Positions 1-5,995 of a stretch of 6,061 bases of DNA are shown here, piece by piece. Both the position numbers and the translations under genes were made by a program. The stretch is from NCBI GenBank assembly GCA_002382755.1, contig DFZT01000026.1, forward strand, positions 1-6,061, in the 5' to 3' direction. Origin of the DNA: Firmicutes bacterium UBA4049. Lineage in GTDB: Bacteria > Bacillota > Desulfotomaculia > Desulfotomaculales > Nap2-2B. Every line of letters starts with the position of its first letter. The first letter of the stretch is position 1. Under the pieces are notes generated by a model, which saw only the letters and a list, made by a program, of their open reading frames with translations, had not been told where the DNA came from and did no database searches.

Positions 1-361
<361 letters not shown>

Positions 362-374
362 CGTCAATGACCCG

Positions 375-429
375 AAAAAGAAAATGCGCTCTTTTAAGGC
401 GGCAGCATCGCGCCTTTAGGAGCACCTTT
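375..429 (-). promoter_or_regulatory. Second structured hairpin with U-run in the nifH leader
   Basis: Minus-strand pairing: an outer stem joins 420-425 to 386-391, extended by three A-T pairs (427-429 with 382-384) past a single mismatch. An inner 6-bp stem joins 411-416 to 396-401 and closes a 9-nt loop CGATGCTGC. The outer stem has a G-U wobble on the minus strand that would be a C-A mismatch on the plus strand, which supports the nifH transcript as the folded one. The hairpin is followed by ATTTTCTTTTT, so it may be a second terminator or the expression platform of an RNA sensor. I could not match it to a known riboswitch class. Confidence 0.45.
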
Positions 430-436
430 GCTTTTT

Positions 437-482
437 AAGAAAATATAAGAGCCTTTAGTCAGGTTCATTCCTGACTAAAGGC
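437..482 (-). terminator. Conditional intrinsic terminator in the nifH leader
   Basis: A perfect 13-bp stem pairs 470-482 with 451-463 around the six-base loop at 464-469. It is followed on the minus strand by TCTTATATTTTCTT, 10 T in 14 bases. Its lower half competes with hairpin P1 of the antiterminator for the same strand, so it should form by default and disappear when P1 is held. The U run is interrupted, so efficiency is uncertain. The hairpin is equally stable when read on the plus strand but is not followed there by a good U tract. Confidence 0.7.
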
Positions 483-495
483 TTCTCTGCCTTTA
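451..495 (-). promoter_or_regulatory. ANTAR-type dual-hexaloop antiterminator in the nifH leader
   Basis: Read on the minus strand, P1 is a 7-bp stem TAAAGGC/GCCTTTA (489-495 with 476-482) closed by the hexaloop AGAGAA. Directly after it, P2 is a 6-bp stem GTCAGG/CCTGAC (470-475 with 458-463) closed by the hexaloop AATGAA. Both loops have A at position 1 and G at position 4, the signature I recall for RNA bound by ANTAR-domain antiterminators (EutV, NasR and relatives). The P1 descending strand (476-482) is also the 5' arm of the longer terminator stem, so P1+P2 and the terminator exclude each other. It lies about 34 nt after the predicted start site. The inferred role is that a phosphorylated or ligand-bound ANTAR protein, encoded elsewhere, stabilises P1/P2 and lets transcription enter nifH. 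Geometry is seen directly; the binding protein is inferred. Confidence 0.72.
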
Positions 496-535
496 AAATA
501 CAACTATGTATACTTAGATAAATATAATCAAGTAA

Positions 536-564
536 ATAATAACTGAAGTTATTTTTCTTGTCAA
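536..564 (-). promoter_or_regulatory. SigA-type promoter of nifH
   Basis: On the minus strand a perfect -35 box TTGACA (559-564) is followed after 17 bp by TATTAT (536-541). Transcription should start near position 529, which gives nifH a leader of about 260 nt. No sigma-54 (-24/-12) promoter was seen here, so nif control is more likely to act after initiation, through the leader, than through NifA. The assignment is from consensus and spacing only. Confidence 0.75.
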
Positions 565-577
565 GAGTTTTTACTTC

Positions 578-603
578 CTTTACATAGAAACTTTACATAG
601 AAA
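578..603 (+). repeat. Perfect 13-bp tandem repeat upstream of sleB
   Basis: Two adjacent identical copies of CTTTACATAGAAA occupy 578-590 and 591-603, between the nifH promoter and the sleB start. Each copy contains CATAGAA, which only loosely resembles a sporulation-sigma -10 (sigma G prefers CATNNTA). I found no convincing matching -35. A 7-bp inverted repeat AACTGTT/AACAGTT (604-610 and 631-637) follows. The pair could be a regulator site or a promoter-region duplication. Confidence 0.6.
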
Positions 604-655
604 AACTGTTATCAAGAAAGACTATTACCAAACAGTTGTAGGAGGGAACAAGAGA

Positions 656-1366
656 ATGAATAAATACAAATCAGCTGTCGTTTTATTCATCGCCTTTCTT
701 GTCCTGGGTTGTTTTGTAATTTTCTCAAACGCCGGAAAAGCCCCGGCGCAAAACCGGCCGGTTTACTGGGGTCTTTCGGGGAACGATGTATCCCGGCTCC
801 AGCAGACATTATATGACTGGGGTTATTACACCGGCCAGGTTGACGGCATGTTTGGAAATGCAACTTACCGGTCGCTGATCAACTTTCAGACCAGTAACGG
901 ATTAGCTGCAGACGGTGTTGCGGGAACGGCGACATGGGCTGCGCTGGGGTTTTCTTCGGGTAATGATCCTGTCAGCCAGCCGGCGCCGGCCAGTGTTTCC
1001 CGCGGTGTAAGCAACCGGGATGACACATACCTTCTGGCCAGGGTTATCGAAGGGGAGGCTTCCAACGAATCCTTTGCCGGCAAGGTGGCTGTAGGCGCTG
1101 TAATCCTGAACAGGATGCAAAGCGCGGCTTTTCCTCGTTCACTCGCAGGCATTGTTTACCAGCCGGGAGCTTTTGAATCGGTAAGCAACGGGCAATACAG
1201 CCGCCCGCTGACAGACGATTCGATCAGGGCGGCTATGATGGCCATGAGTGGTTGGGACCCCACCGGAGGCGCCCTGTATTTCTGGAACCCGGCCAAGCCG
1301 GTTAACGCCTGGGTATGGACCCGTAACGTGCTTACTCAAATCGGGCGACACATTTTCGCCAGATAA
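656..1366 (+). CDS. sleB: Spore cortex-lytic enzyme SleB
   Basis: SleB is a lytic transglycosylase that cuts muramic-delta-lactam-containing cortex peptidoglycan during spore germination. It is made in the forespore and stored in the spore with YpeB. The 236-aa protein has a signal sequence or membrane anchor (residues 6-24), a PG_binding_1 peptidoglycan-binding domain (about 39-97: WGLSGNDVSRLQQTL, then VDGMFGNAT and LAADGVAGTATWAAL), a Pro/Ser linker (about 100-120) and a Hydrolase_2 catalytic domain (about 126-232). The signature LLARVIEGEASNESFAGKVA contains the likely catalytic Glu of 'GEA' (residue 134), and the C-terminal NPAK...W..R motif is typical. The ATG has an AGGAGGG site 9 nt upstream. 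ypeB follows after 48 bp, the usual germination operon. VLGC at residues 16-19 resembles a lipobox, but the hydrophobic stretch continues past the Cys, so lipidation is doubtful. A forespore sigma-G promoter is expected but was not clearly found. Confidence 0.93.
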   Translation: MNKYKSAVVLFIAFLVLGCFVIFSNAGKAPAQNRPVYWGLSGNDVSRLQQTLYDWGYYTGQVDGMFGNATYRSLINFQTSNGLAADGVAGTATWAALGFSSGNDPVSQPAPASVSRGVSNRDDTYLLARVIEGEASNESFAGKVAVGAVILNRMQSAAFPRSLAGIVYQPGAFESVSNGQYSRPLTDDSIRAAMMAMSGWDPTGGALYFWNPAKPVNAWVWTRNVLTQIGRHIFAR

Positions 1367-1414
1367 GTATATTAAAGTACCAATTTTTTCATTATATTGC
1401 GGGGGGAGTTATCA

Positions 1415-2794
1415 ATGTCTACTATACGCTGGCGCCGGCTTCTGCCTTTAGTAACCGCAGTTGTGTTGGTGGGCGGCATATTCCTGTGGGGTCACCAGCA
1501 GTATTCTGTCCGCAAACAACTTGAAGTATCTTTAAACAATAAATATTACCGCTCGTTTTATGACCTGCTGGATAACGTCCAAAGCGTCGAAGTGCTTCTT
1601 TCCAAGGCGCTTATAGCGCAGGCGCCCGATCAGGACAGTAAAATCCTTTCGGAAATATGGCAGCGGGCCAATGCCGCCCAGGCAAACCTAAACCAGTTGC
1701 CGCTGACCGATATCACAACAGGCCGCACTTCCAAGTTTTTAACCCAGGTTGGGGATTACTCTTTCACATTGCTTCAAAAAATTGCCGACGGCCAACCTAA
1801 AAGTCAGAAAGACTGGAACACACTGCAAACACTATATAAACAGACTTCTAACCTGGATACAGAGCTTCAGGACACTGAAAGAAGAATTGCCGAAGGCAAA
1901 CTATACTTGGGCGAACTGGCTCGGCAAACGGGCAGGGCTGTTCGAAAAGAAGGGCCAAAACTGGCTAACGGGAACTTCCAGAAAATCGAGGACAATCTGA
2001 AAAGCTTTCCAACACTGATCTACGACGGCCCCTTTTCAGATAAACTGGAAGAAAAGACAGCAAAGGGAATCACAGGCGCAAAAATTAATATCTTTGAGGC
2101 GAAAGCCCGTATTTTAGGGCTTGTTGAACACCGGCCGGGCACTAAATATGTTATGGAAGGCATCCGTAAAATTGAAGGCAAGATACCCGCTTTTCAGGCT
2201 GATCTTATTTCAACATCCGGGAGTTCCGGTGAAAAAGAAAGGCTGAGCGTAGCCGTCAGCAGGCAGGGAGGCAAATTGCTCTGGTATACTTTATCCCGTA
2301 AAGTCGCCTCCAATAAAATGACCCTTGCCGAGGCAAGAAAAAAAGCGGCGGACTTCCTTTCTGAAAAAGGGTACCGGAATGTGACCCCTATTTATTATGA
2401 AGAGGGGGCGGGGATGGCTGTCTTCAACTTTGCCGCAACACAAAACGGGGTAACCCTTTATCCCGATCAAATCAAAGTGACAGTAGCCCTGGATAACGGC
2501 CAAATCCTCGGGATTGAGGCAACAAATTACCTGATCACTCACCATAACCGGGACATTCCCAAACCAGCCCTGACGCTTGCTCAGGCCAGGGAGAAACTAA
2601 GCCCTCATCTTACAAAAATCAGCAGCGGCCGCCTGACTTTAATTCCCAAGGGAACGGCCAGTGAAGTTCTTGCATATGAATTTCGGGGCGAACTTGATCA
2701 GGATACCTTCCTAATTTATATAAATGCGGCAAACGGAAAAGAAGAGCAGGTATTGCGGCTGGTAAGAAACAAAGAAGGAGTTCTTAGTTTTTAA
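1415..2794 (+). CDS. ypeB: Germination protein YpeB (SleB partner)
   Basis: YpeB is the membrane-anchored partner that SleB needs for stable deposition in the dormant spore; it is processed at germination. The 459-aa product has a short basic N-terminus, one transmembrane segment (about 9-26), an alpha-helical region (about 30-195), the family signature PTLIYDGPFSDKL (199-211) and three PepSY-like repeats (about 225-295, 300-372 and 385-455, the last two opening with MTLAEARKKA and LTLAQAREKL). Length is normal for the family. I chose the ATG at 1415 because GGGGGGAG lies 6 nt upstream; an in-frame TTG at 1397 would put that site inside the coding region. The gene sits 48 bp after sleB with no terminator between them, so the two are probably co-transcribed. 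A terminator follows. Confidence 0.93.
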   Translation: MSTIRWRRLLPLVTAVVLVGGIFLWGHQQYSVRKQLEVSLNNKYYRSFYDLLDNVQSVEVLLSKALIAQAPDQDSKILSEIWQRANAAQANLNQLPLTDITTGRTSKFLTQVGDYSFTLLQKIADGQPKSQKDWNTLQTLYKQTSNLDTELQDTERRIAEGKLYLGELARQTGRAVRKEGPKLANGNFQKIEDNLKSFPTLIYDGPFSDKLEEKTAKGITGAKINIFEAKARILGLVEHRPGTKYVMEGIRKIEGKIPAFQADLISTSGSSGEKERLSVAVSRQGGKLLWYTLSRKVASNKMTLAEARKKAADFLSEKGYRNVTPIYYEEGAGMAVFNFAATQNGVTLYPDQIKVTVALDNGQILGIEATNYLITHHNRDIPKPALTLAQAREKLSPHLTKISSGRLTLIPKGTASEVLAYEFRGELDQDTFLIYINAANGKEEQVLRLVRNKEGVLSF

Positions 2795-2822
2795 ATCCTA
2801 TTTTAAATCCTATAATAAAGAC

Positions 2823-2875
2823 GCCCTCTTCCGTCGCGAACTGAATTCAGTTTAGACTTGAGAGGGCTTCTTTTT
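2823..2875 (+). terminator. Terminator after sleB-ypeB, probably bidirectional
   Basis: GCCCTCT (2823-2829) pairs with AGAGGGC (2861-2867), followed by TTCTTTTT. A perfect 14-bp palindrome AACTGAATTCAGTT (2839-2852) forms the upper stem. Read on the minus strand the same structure is followed by GTCTTTATTAT, so it can also end transcription from the converging dsrC, which stops 15 bp away. Confidence 0.8.
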
Positions 2876-2889
2876 ATCCTTACCCTGAT

Positions 2890-3207
2890 TTAAACGCATC
2901 CGAGTGGTTTGGGCAAACCGGCCGTTTTGCAGGCGCCTTTTGCCGGCCCTGAAGGAAACAGTTCATAAATATATTTCAGGGTAAAGCCGGTTTCCTTGCA
3001 AAGTTTTCTGATCATTGGCGCAATCTGGAAGTTTAAATAATATTCTCTTATATAATTAACCACTTTCCAGTGATCATCACCGAGTTCGGCAACGCCTTCC
3101 GTAGCTGCGAGGGCAGCGGCAATATCCCTGTCCCAGGAATTCGGGTCTTTAATAAAACCATCATCATCCACCTCAATTTCCCTGTTGCCAATCTTAATTG
3201 CTGACAT
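2890..3207 (-). CDS. dsrC: DsrC, sulfur-carrier/trisulfide protein of dissimilatory sulfite reduction
   Basis: DsrC is the small cytoplasmic co-substrate of dissimilatory sulfite reductase DsrAB. Two C-terminal cysteines carry the DsrC-trisulfide product, which is then reduced through the DsrMK(JOP) membrane complex. The 105-aa protein has the normal length and the diagnostic arm GPAKGACKTAGLPKPLGCV with both cysteines (Cys93 and penultimate Cys104), so it is a true DsrC rather than TusE, which keeps only the last one. The N-terminus VDDDGFIKDPNSWDRDIA and the central HWKVVNYIREYY...PMIRKL are typical. I chose the ATG at 3207 because an AGG site lies about 8 nt upstream and it gives the standard length; an in-frame TTG at 3225 adds six residues and lacks a good site. 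No dsrAB is adjacent, and stand-alone dsrC genes are common. An IS607 element ends just upstream, so its native promoter may have been displaced. Confidence 0.95.
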   Translation of the reverse strand: MSAIKIGNREIEVDDDGFIKDPNSWDRDIAAALAATEGVAELGDDHWKVVNYIREYYLNFQIAPMIRKLCKETGFTLKYIYELFPSGPAKGACKTAGLPKPLGCV

Positions 3208-3240
3208 TAAAATAACCTGGTTCAAAAAAGTTCACAATAC

Positions 3241-3254
3241 CTAACAATAGTTAG
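3241..3254. repeat. Short inverted repeat upstream of dsrC / at the IS607 right boundary
   Basis: CTAAC-AATA-GTTAG is a 5-bp inverted repeat 34 bp upstream of the dsrC start, at the change from GC-rich element DNA to AT-rich flank. It may be part of the IS right end or an operator. A TTTACA box (3259-3264, minus) lies beside it, but the nearest -10-like TATTGT gives a 19-bp spacer, so I do not call a promoter. Confidence 0.3.
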
Positions 3255-3530
3255 TTTTTGTAAACCCGGCCCCCCTTGACCAGGCTTTACACCTCCATAG
3301 AAAATTTCCCTGGGGTGACAGGGGGGCCTCGGCCCGGGAGTCTCACCCGGACGGGAGATGAAAAATATTGCGCAGGCCGGGCACAAAACACGGACTAACG
3401 GGAAATCACCCGGGGCGAATGGAACCCGCTGAATTTTCATCTTGTGTTGACCAGCCGGCGAGAGGTTAACCCCACCTCCCGCGCCCTGTTAGGGCGCCTG
3501 CCGGTTTTTTCCGAACTCCGGCTAACGGGG
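3255..3530 (-). ncRNA. Putative omega (guide) RNA / right-end region of the IS607 element
   Basis: This stretch of about 275 bp downstream of the tnpB-like stop has no credible gene; a 72-codon frame at 3222-3440 has no ribosome site and low-complexity content. It is GC-rich and folds into a series of hairpins: 3500-3522 (GCCGG/CCGGC), 3481-3497 (GCGCCC/GGGCGC), 3462-3478 (GAGGT/ACCTC), 3334-3350 (CCGGG/CCCGG) and 3308-3323 (CCCTG/CAGGG). TnpB guide RNAs are made from exactly this position, the 3' end of tnpB through the element's right end, with the guide taken from flanking DNA. The RNA is inferred by position and structure only; expression and boundaries are unknown. Confidence 0.45.
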
Positions 3531-5240
3531 TCACCTACTCAGTAAAACAAGTTGCTTCAAGTCGTGCCAGGCGGAATAAAACGATTCCTGCTTGAAACGG
3601 GTCAGCCCGTTGTGAACAGAAACCTTTCCGCCCAGCCGTGTGACAAGCTGTTTTACCTTTCGGGTCATCCCTTTTCCTTCCCCAGGTAAGGAATTAACTT
3701 TTTGGCTCAGCTTTTCTCTTATGGCTTGGATTTTCTGCTTTAACTCTTTTGTGATACGCTCTCTGAAACCTATCGCCCGGCGGGCGATTACTAAGGCAGC
3801 GGCGTGGTGGATGATTATTCCGTACCGCTCCATGTATTTGTAATAACCTATCGTTGACGTGTGTGCCGGCCAGACTTGCTTTACGGCCACGCCTTCTTTG
3901 AAGGCCTTGCGGATGACGGCTTCGACCATTTTCTTGTACGGGAAGTTGGCCGCCATGCGGTTGAATTTTTTATTCGTGTCCAACCGGTCTTTGCCAAAGT
4001 CCAGTTTTTCCACCGCCACCGGTTTGCCCAGGGCTTTGGCTATGGCCACCACCACTTGGGCCAACACTCCAGTCAAGTAGGTGCGCCGGTAACCCCGGCT
4101 GTAAGCCAGTTCGGGTATCTTGATGTAGAGAAACCCGTTCGGGTGTACTGTCACCTGAAATTCCCCGGCGAATTTATGCAGGGCCTTCGGGTAAGGTGCA
4201 GTAAACCCTGTTGGCCATGGTTCCGGCTGTCCGGTGCAACTAATACTGGCCAGGGCCACTCCGTCTGGGTTGGTGTCCATACCTAAATAGCCCCTGTTGG
4301 AGTTGGTCGCTGCTTCAGGCACGGCGACGGTAAAGGTAATATGCGCCCTGTACCGGTCGTCCCTGCCTTTGATTAGCTCCACTGTATAGGAGGTGCCGGA
4401 AAGGAGTAACTCCAGTACCTTGAGCCGCTGCTTCTCCGGTAACCAGAGCTTACCCGTGACTTTGGGCGCCCTGGTCATTACGGGCCTGCTTTTGCTGTCT
4501 GTACCTTTCTGCTCCGACAAGTGGGATATGGTTGCGGATAAGAAAAATTCTCCATTGCGCCAGCTTATTTTGATGTTCGGATTGCCACCTTTGGTTTCGT
4601 CTCCGCGGGCGTACAGCCGGTCCTGACGGGCCTGCCGCCACTCTTCGCGGGTGGCTTTGCCTTTGCAGACCCGCTTCCATAAAGCGCGGCCGCCGAAAAC
4701 TACTTTCGGTATGGCGCCGTTGTCCTGATGGACCTTTAGCTCGCCAAACTTGTCAGCCAGTTTTTTGACCCGCGCTCTGCGGCCGTGTATGGCGCGCTTA
4801 AACTTCTCGATTTTTACCGGATCATTCTTCTCGATGGCTTTGTCCAGATCTTTTTTCGCCCAGCCAAGCTTTTTCTTTGTGCGGGCCAGCTTTGTTCCGG
4901 TCTCTTGAATTTCCAGCTTCAGCAACTCTTTTTGAGATTCAATGACGGCTTTGGCTTTCAGTATGGTGTCGTCACAATAGCGGGAGTTTAAACCGAATGT
5001 CCCCTGACCCTGCTTTTTCAGTGCTTCCCGCGAATCGCCTTCCTGCAACCGGTTGAAGACCCAACGGGTGCAGGAACAAAAAAGACGCATCTCGGCGTCT
5101 AACGGGTCTTCCATCCCACGACTCCACTTTTGAGAGCGGATGGCTGGGTAGACCTCCGGGAAAAATTCGCCGCAAACGGTGTAGCTTGTTTCACCATCAG
5201 GACTGCCCAATTTCTTTTTGTTTTTCTTTCGTTTCTTCAT
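3531..5240 (-). CDS. tnpB: TnpB-related protein of IS607 (RuvC-fold, divergent)
   Basis: TnpB proteins are RNA-guided nucleases encoded by IS200/IS605 and IS607 elements that help keep the element in place. This 569-aa protein is longer than usual (about 370-450 aa). It has a Lys-rich N-terminus (1-10), a basic, probably coiled helical region (about 92-170), RuvC-I with GYLGMDTNPDG (Asp322), RuvC-II with VAVEKLDF (Glu411) and a C-terminal motif HTSTIGYYKYMERYGIIIHHAAALVIARR (His460 to Arg488, given here as two parts: HTSTIG and IIIHHAAALVIARR). The third RuvC position reads His478 where classic TnpB has Asp, and there is no paired CxxC zinc ribbon. I recall similar HTS/YTS...HxAAA..I.RR endings in 'TnpB-related' proteins of thermophilic Firmicutes, so it is probably a lineage feature, not decay. 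The ATG has GGAGG 9 nt upstream and lies inside the original end of tnpA (44-nt overlap). The frame is intact. Whether it still cuts DNA is unknown. Confidence 0.85.
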   Translation of the reverse strand: MKKRKKNKKKLGSPDGETSYTVCGEFFPEVYPAIRSQKWSRGMEDPLDAEMRLFCSCTRWVFNRLQEGDSREALKKQGQGTFGLNSRYCDDTILKAKAVIESQKELLKLEIQETGTKLARTKKKLGWAKKDLDKAIEKNDPVKIEKFKRAIHGRRARVKKLADKFGELKVHQDNGAIPKVVFGGRALWKRVCKGKATREEWRQARQDRLYARGDETKGGNPNIKISWRNGEFFLSATISHLSEQKGTDSKSRPVMTRAPKVTGKLWLPEKQRLKVLELLLSGTSYTVELIKGRDDRYRAHITFTVAVPEAATNSNRGYLGMDTNPDGVALASISCTGQPEPWPTGFTAPYPKALHKFAGEFQVTVHPNGFLYIKIPELAYSRGYRRTYLTGVLAQVVVAIAKALGKPVAVEKLDFGKDRLDTNKKFNRMAANFPYKKMVEAVIRKAFKEGVAVKQVWPAHTSTIGYYKYMERYGIIIHHAAALVIARRAIGFRERITKELKQKIQAIREKLSQKVNSLPGEGKGMTRKVKQLVTRLGGKVSVHNGLTRFKQESFYSAWHDLKQLVLLSR

Positions 5241-5350
5241 CCTGAGATACCTCCGCTATCAACTCCCGAAAACCCTGCCTGACCTTCTTGCCGCCCCTGG
5301 CGCCATATAGCCGGGCCGAAAAGGATGTGACTATCGCTAACAAGTCTCTG
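5197..5350 (-). pseudogene. Detached 3' end of tnpA (C-terminus of the serine recombinase)
   Basis: Past the small insertion the minus strand reads RDLLAIVTSFSARLYGARGG and on to EVSQDEETKEKQKEIGQS before a TGA at 5197. DLLAIVTSFSARLYG is the standard C-terminal helix of IS607 TnpA. It joins in frame to the upstream part (…AQSELV) when the 103-bp insert and one ACTAGT copy are removed, giving a 227-aa protein of normal family length. The stretch has no start of its own, no internal stop and overlaps tnpB by 44 nt, so it is the remnant of a recently split gene. Confidence 0.85.
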
Positions 5351-5465
5351 ACTAGTAATTAGTATCATATTTAACATTGCATGGTTATTACACTATCAAT
5401 TCGTCCAAGCAACATTTATAGCCGGACAGGTAGATGTGACGTTATATTTGATACTGTCTACTAGT
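5351..5465. mobile_element. 103-bp MITE-like insertion in tnpA with 6-bp target duplication
   Basis: The insert (5357-5459) is flanked by two copies of ACTAGT (5351-5356 and 5460-5465). Its ends are imperfect inverted repeats: 18 of the first 26 bases match, including AGTATCA and TAAC at the same distances from each end. It is about one-third G+C, clearly poorer than tnpA around it, and has no reading frame of note. Excision of insert plus one duplicate restores the tnpA frame exactly (SELV-RDLLAIV). It has no transposase, so it would have been moved by an enzyme elsewhere in the genome. ACTAGT is palindromic, so the exact duplication length (2-6 bp) is ambiguous. A TATGAT box inside it (minus strand) might supply a weak promoter for tnpB. 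Confidence 0.8.
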
Positions 5466-5989
5466 TCTGACTGAGCGTCTTTTTGCTCTTTTTCAGCTAT
5501 AGCAATTACCTCTACCCCGCAGTAACGCAGGTGCCGCTCGATGTACGAGTACCCAAACCTGGCCAGACGGTCAGGATATTCGATGACGAGCTTCTTGTAT
5601 TCTCCACGCTCGGCCAGTTTGAGCACGTTCGTCAATCCGCGGCGCTTCTGATTTAAGCCACTGGCTACGTCCATAAACTCCGCCTTGACGATAAAGTTGT
5701 GCTCTTTGGTGTATTGGCGCAGCCGGTCCATTTGCCGCTCAAGATTACCGGCGTCGGCCTGCTTCTTGGTGGATACCCGGGCATAAAGCCGGGCATAAAG
5801 CACGACTGTTTCTTGATTGTCAGTTAATTGGCCGGATTGCAAAAGCCTGTTGAGTTCGTCCATAGAATACCGGCGCTGGCCCTTGGGTAAACGGATTGGC
5901 TTGATCAGACCCTGCTTCTCCCAGTTGCGCAGGCTGTTCGGATGTACGCCTAGTTTTTTTGCCGCTTTGCTTATGGTTAATAGTTCCAT
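5396..5989 (-). CDS. tnpA: IS607-family serine recombinase TnpA, truncated by insertion
   Basis: TnpA of IS607 is a small serine recombinase that excises and integrates the element through a phosphoserine intermediate. The reading frame gives 197 aa: a MerR-type helix-turn-helix (residues 4-50, ISKAAKKLGVHPNSLRNWEKQG then GQRRYS), the catalytic strand ending VSTKKQ (Ser73), GLNQKRRGL (111-119), YPDRLARFG (138-146, active-site arginines) and AQSELV (172-177). The last 20 residues (DSIKYNV…AWTN) are not family-like; they are read from the inserted 103-bp element and replace the true C-terminal helix, found at 5197-5350. LYAR occurs twice in a row (residues 64-71) through a 12-bp tandem duplication just before the catalytic Ser. 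The ATG at 5989 has no ribosome site, yet the promoter -10 lies 6 bp upstream, so the mRNA should be leaderless. The product is probably inactive. Confidence 0.88.
   Translation of the reverse strand: MELLTISKAAKKLGVHPNSLRNWEKQGLIKPIRLPKGQRRYSMDELNRLLQSGQLTDNQETVVLYARLYARVSTKKQADAGNLERQMDRLRQYTKEHNFIVKAEFMDVASGLNQKRRGLTNVLKLAERGEYKKLVIEYPDRLARFGYSYIERHLRYCGVEVIAIAEKEQKDAQSELVDSIKYNVTSTCPAINVAWTN
5777..5801. repeat. 12-bp tandem duplication inside tnpA (LYAR-LYAR)
   Basis: CCGGGCATAAAG is present twice end to end (5777-5788 and 5789-5800), with the identity running one base further. It adds four residues (LYAR) in frame at the end of the first beta strand, directly before the VS of the catalytic serine motif. 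Family members normally have a single LYARVS. Confidence 0.9.
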
Positions 5990-5995
5990 AAGCTT

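Noticed and set aside
578..603. Start of a CRISPR or iteron array
   Set aside because: Only two abutting 13-bp copies, no spacers and no replication or cas genes nearby.
1749..2000. 83-codon plus-strand frame inside ypeB
   Set aside because: Out-of-frame shadow of a well-supported gene; no start signal.
3259..3264. TTTACA as a -35 box for dsrC
   Set aside because: The only matching -10-like sequence (TATTGT, 3234-3239) gives a 19-bp spacer; not strong enough to call.
3222..3440. 72-codon minus-strand frame between tnpB and dsrC
   Set aside because: No ribosome site, Pro/Gly-rich GC-driven composition, and it runs through the hairpins and the probable IS boundary; better explained as noncoding RNA or element-end DNA.
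3861..4286. 141-codon plus-strand frame
   Set aside because: It is antisense to the RuvC part of the tnpB-like gene, with no ribosome site and no recognisable motif.
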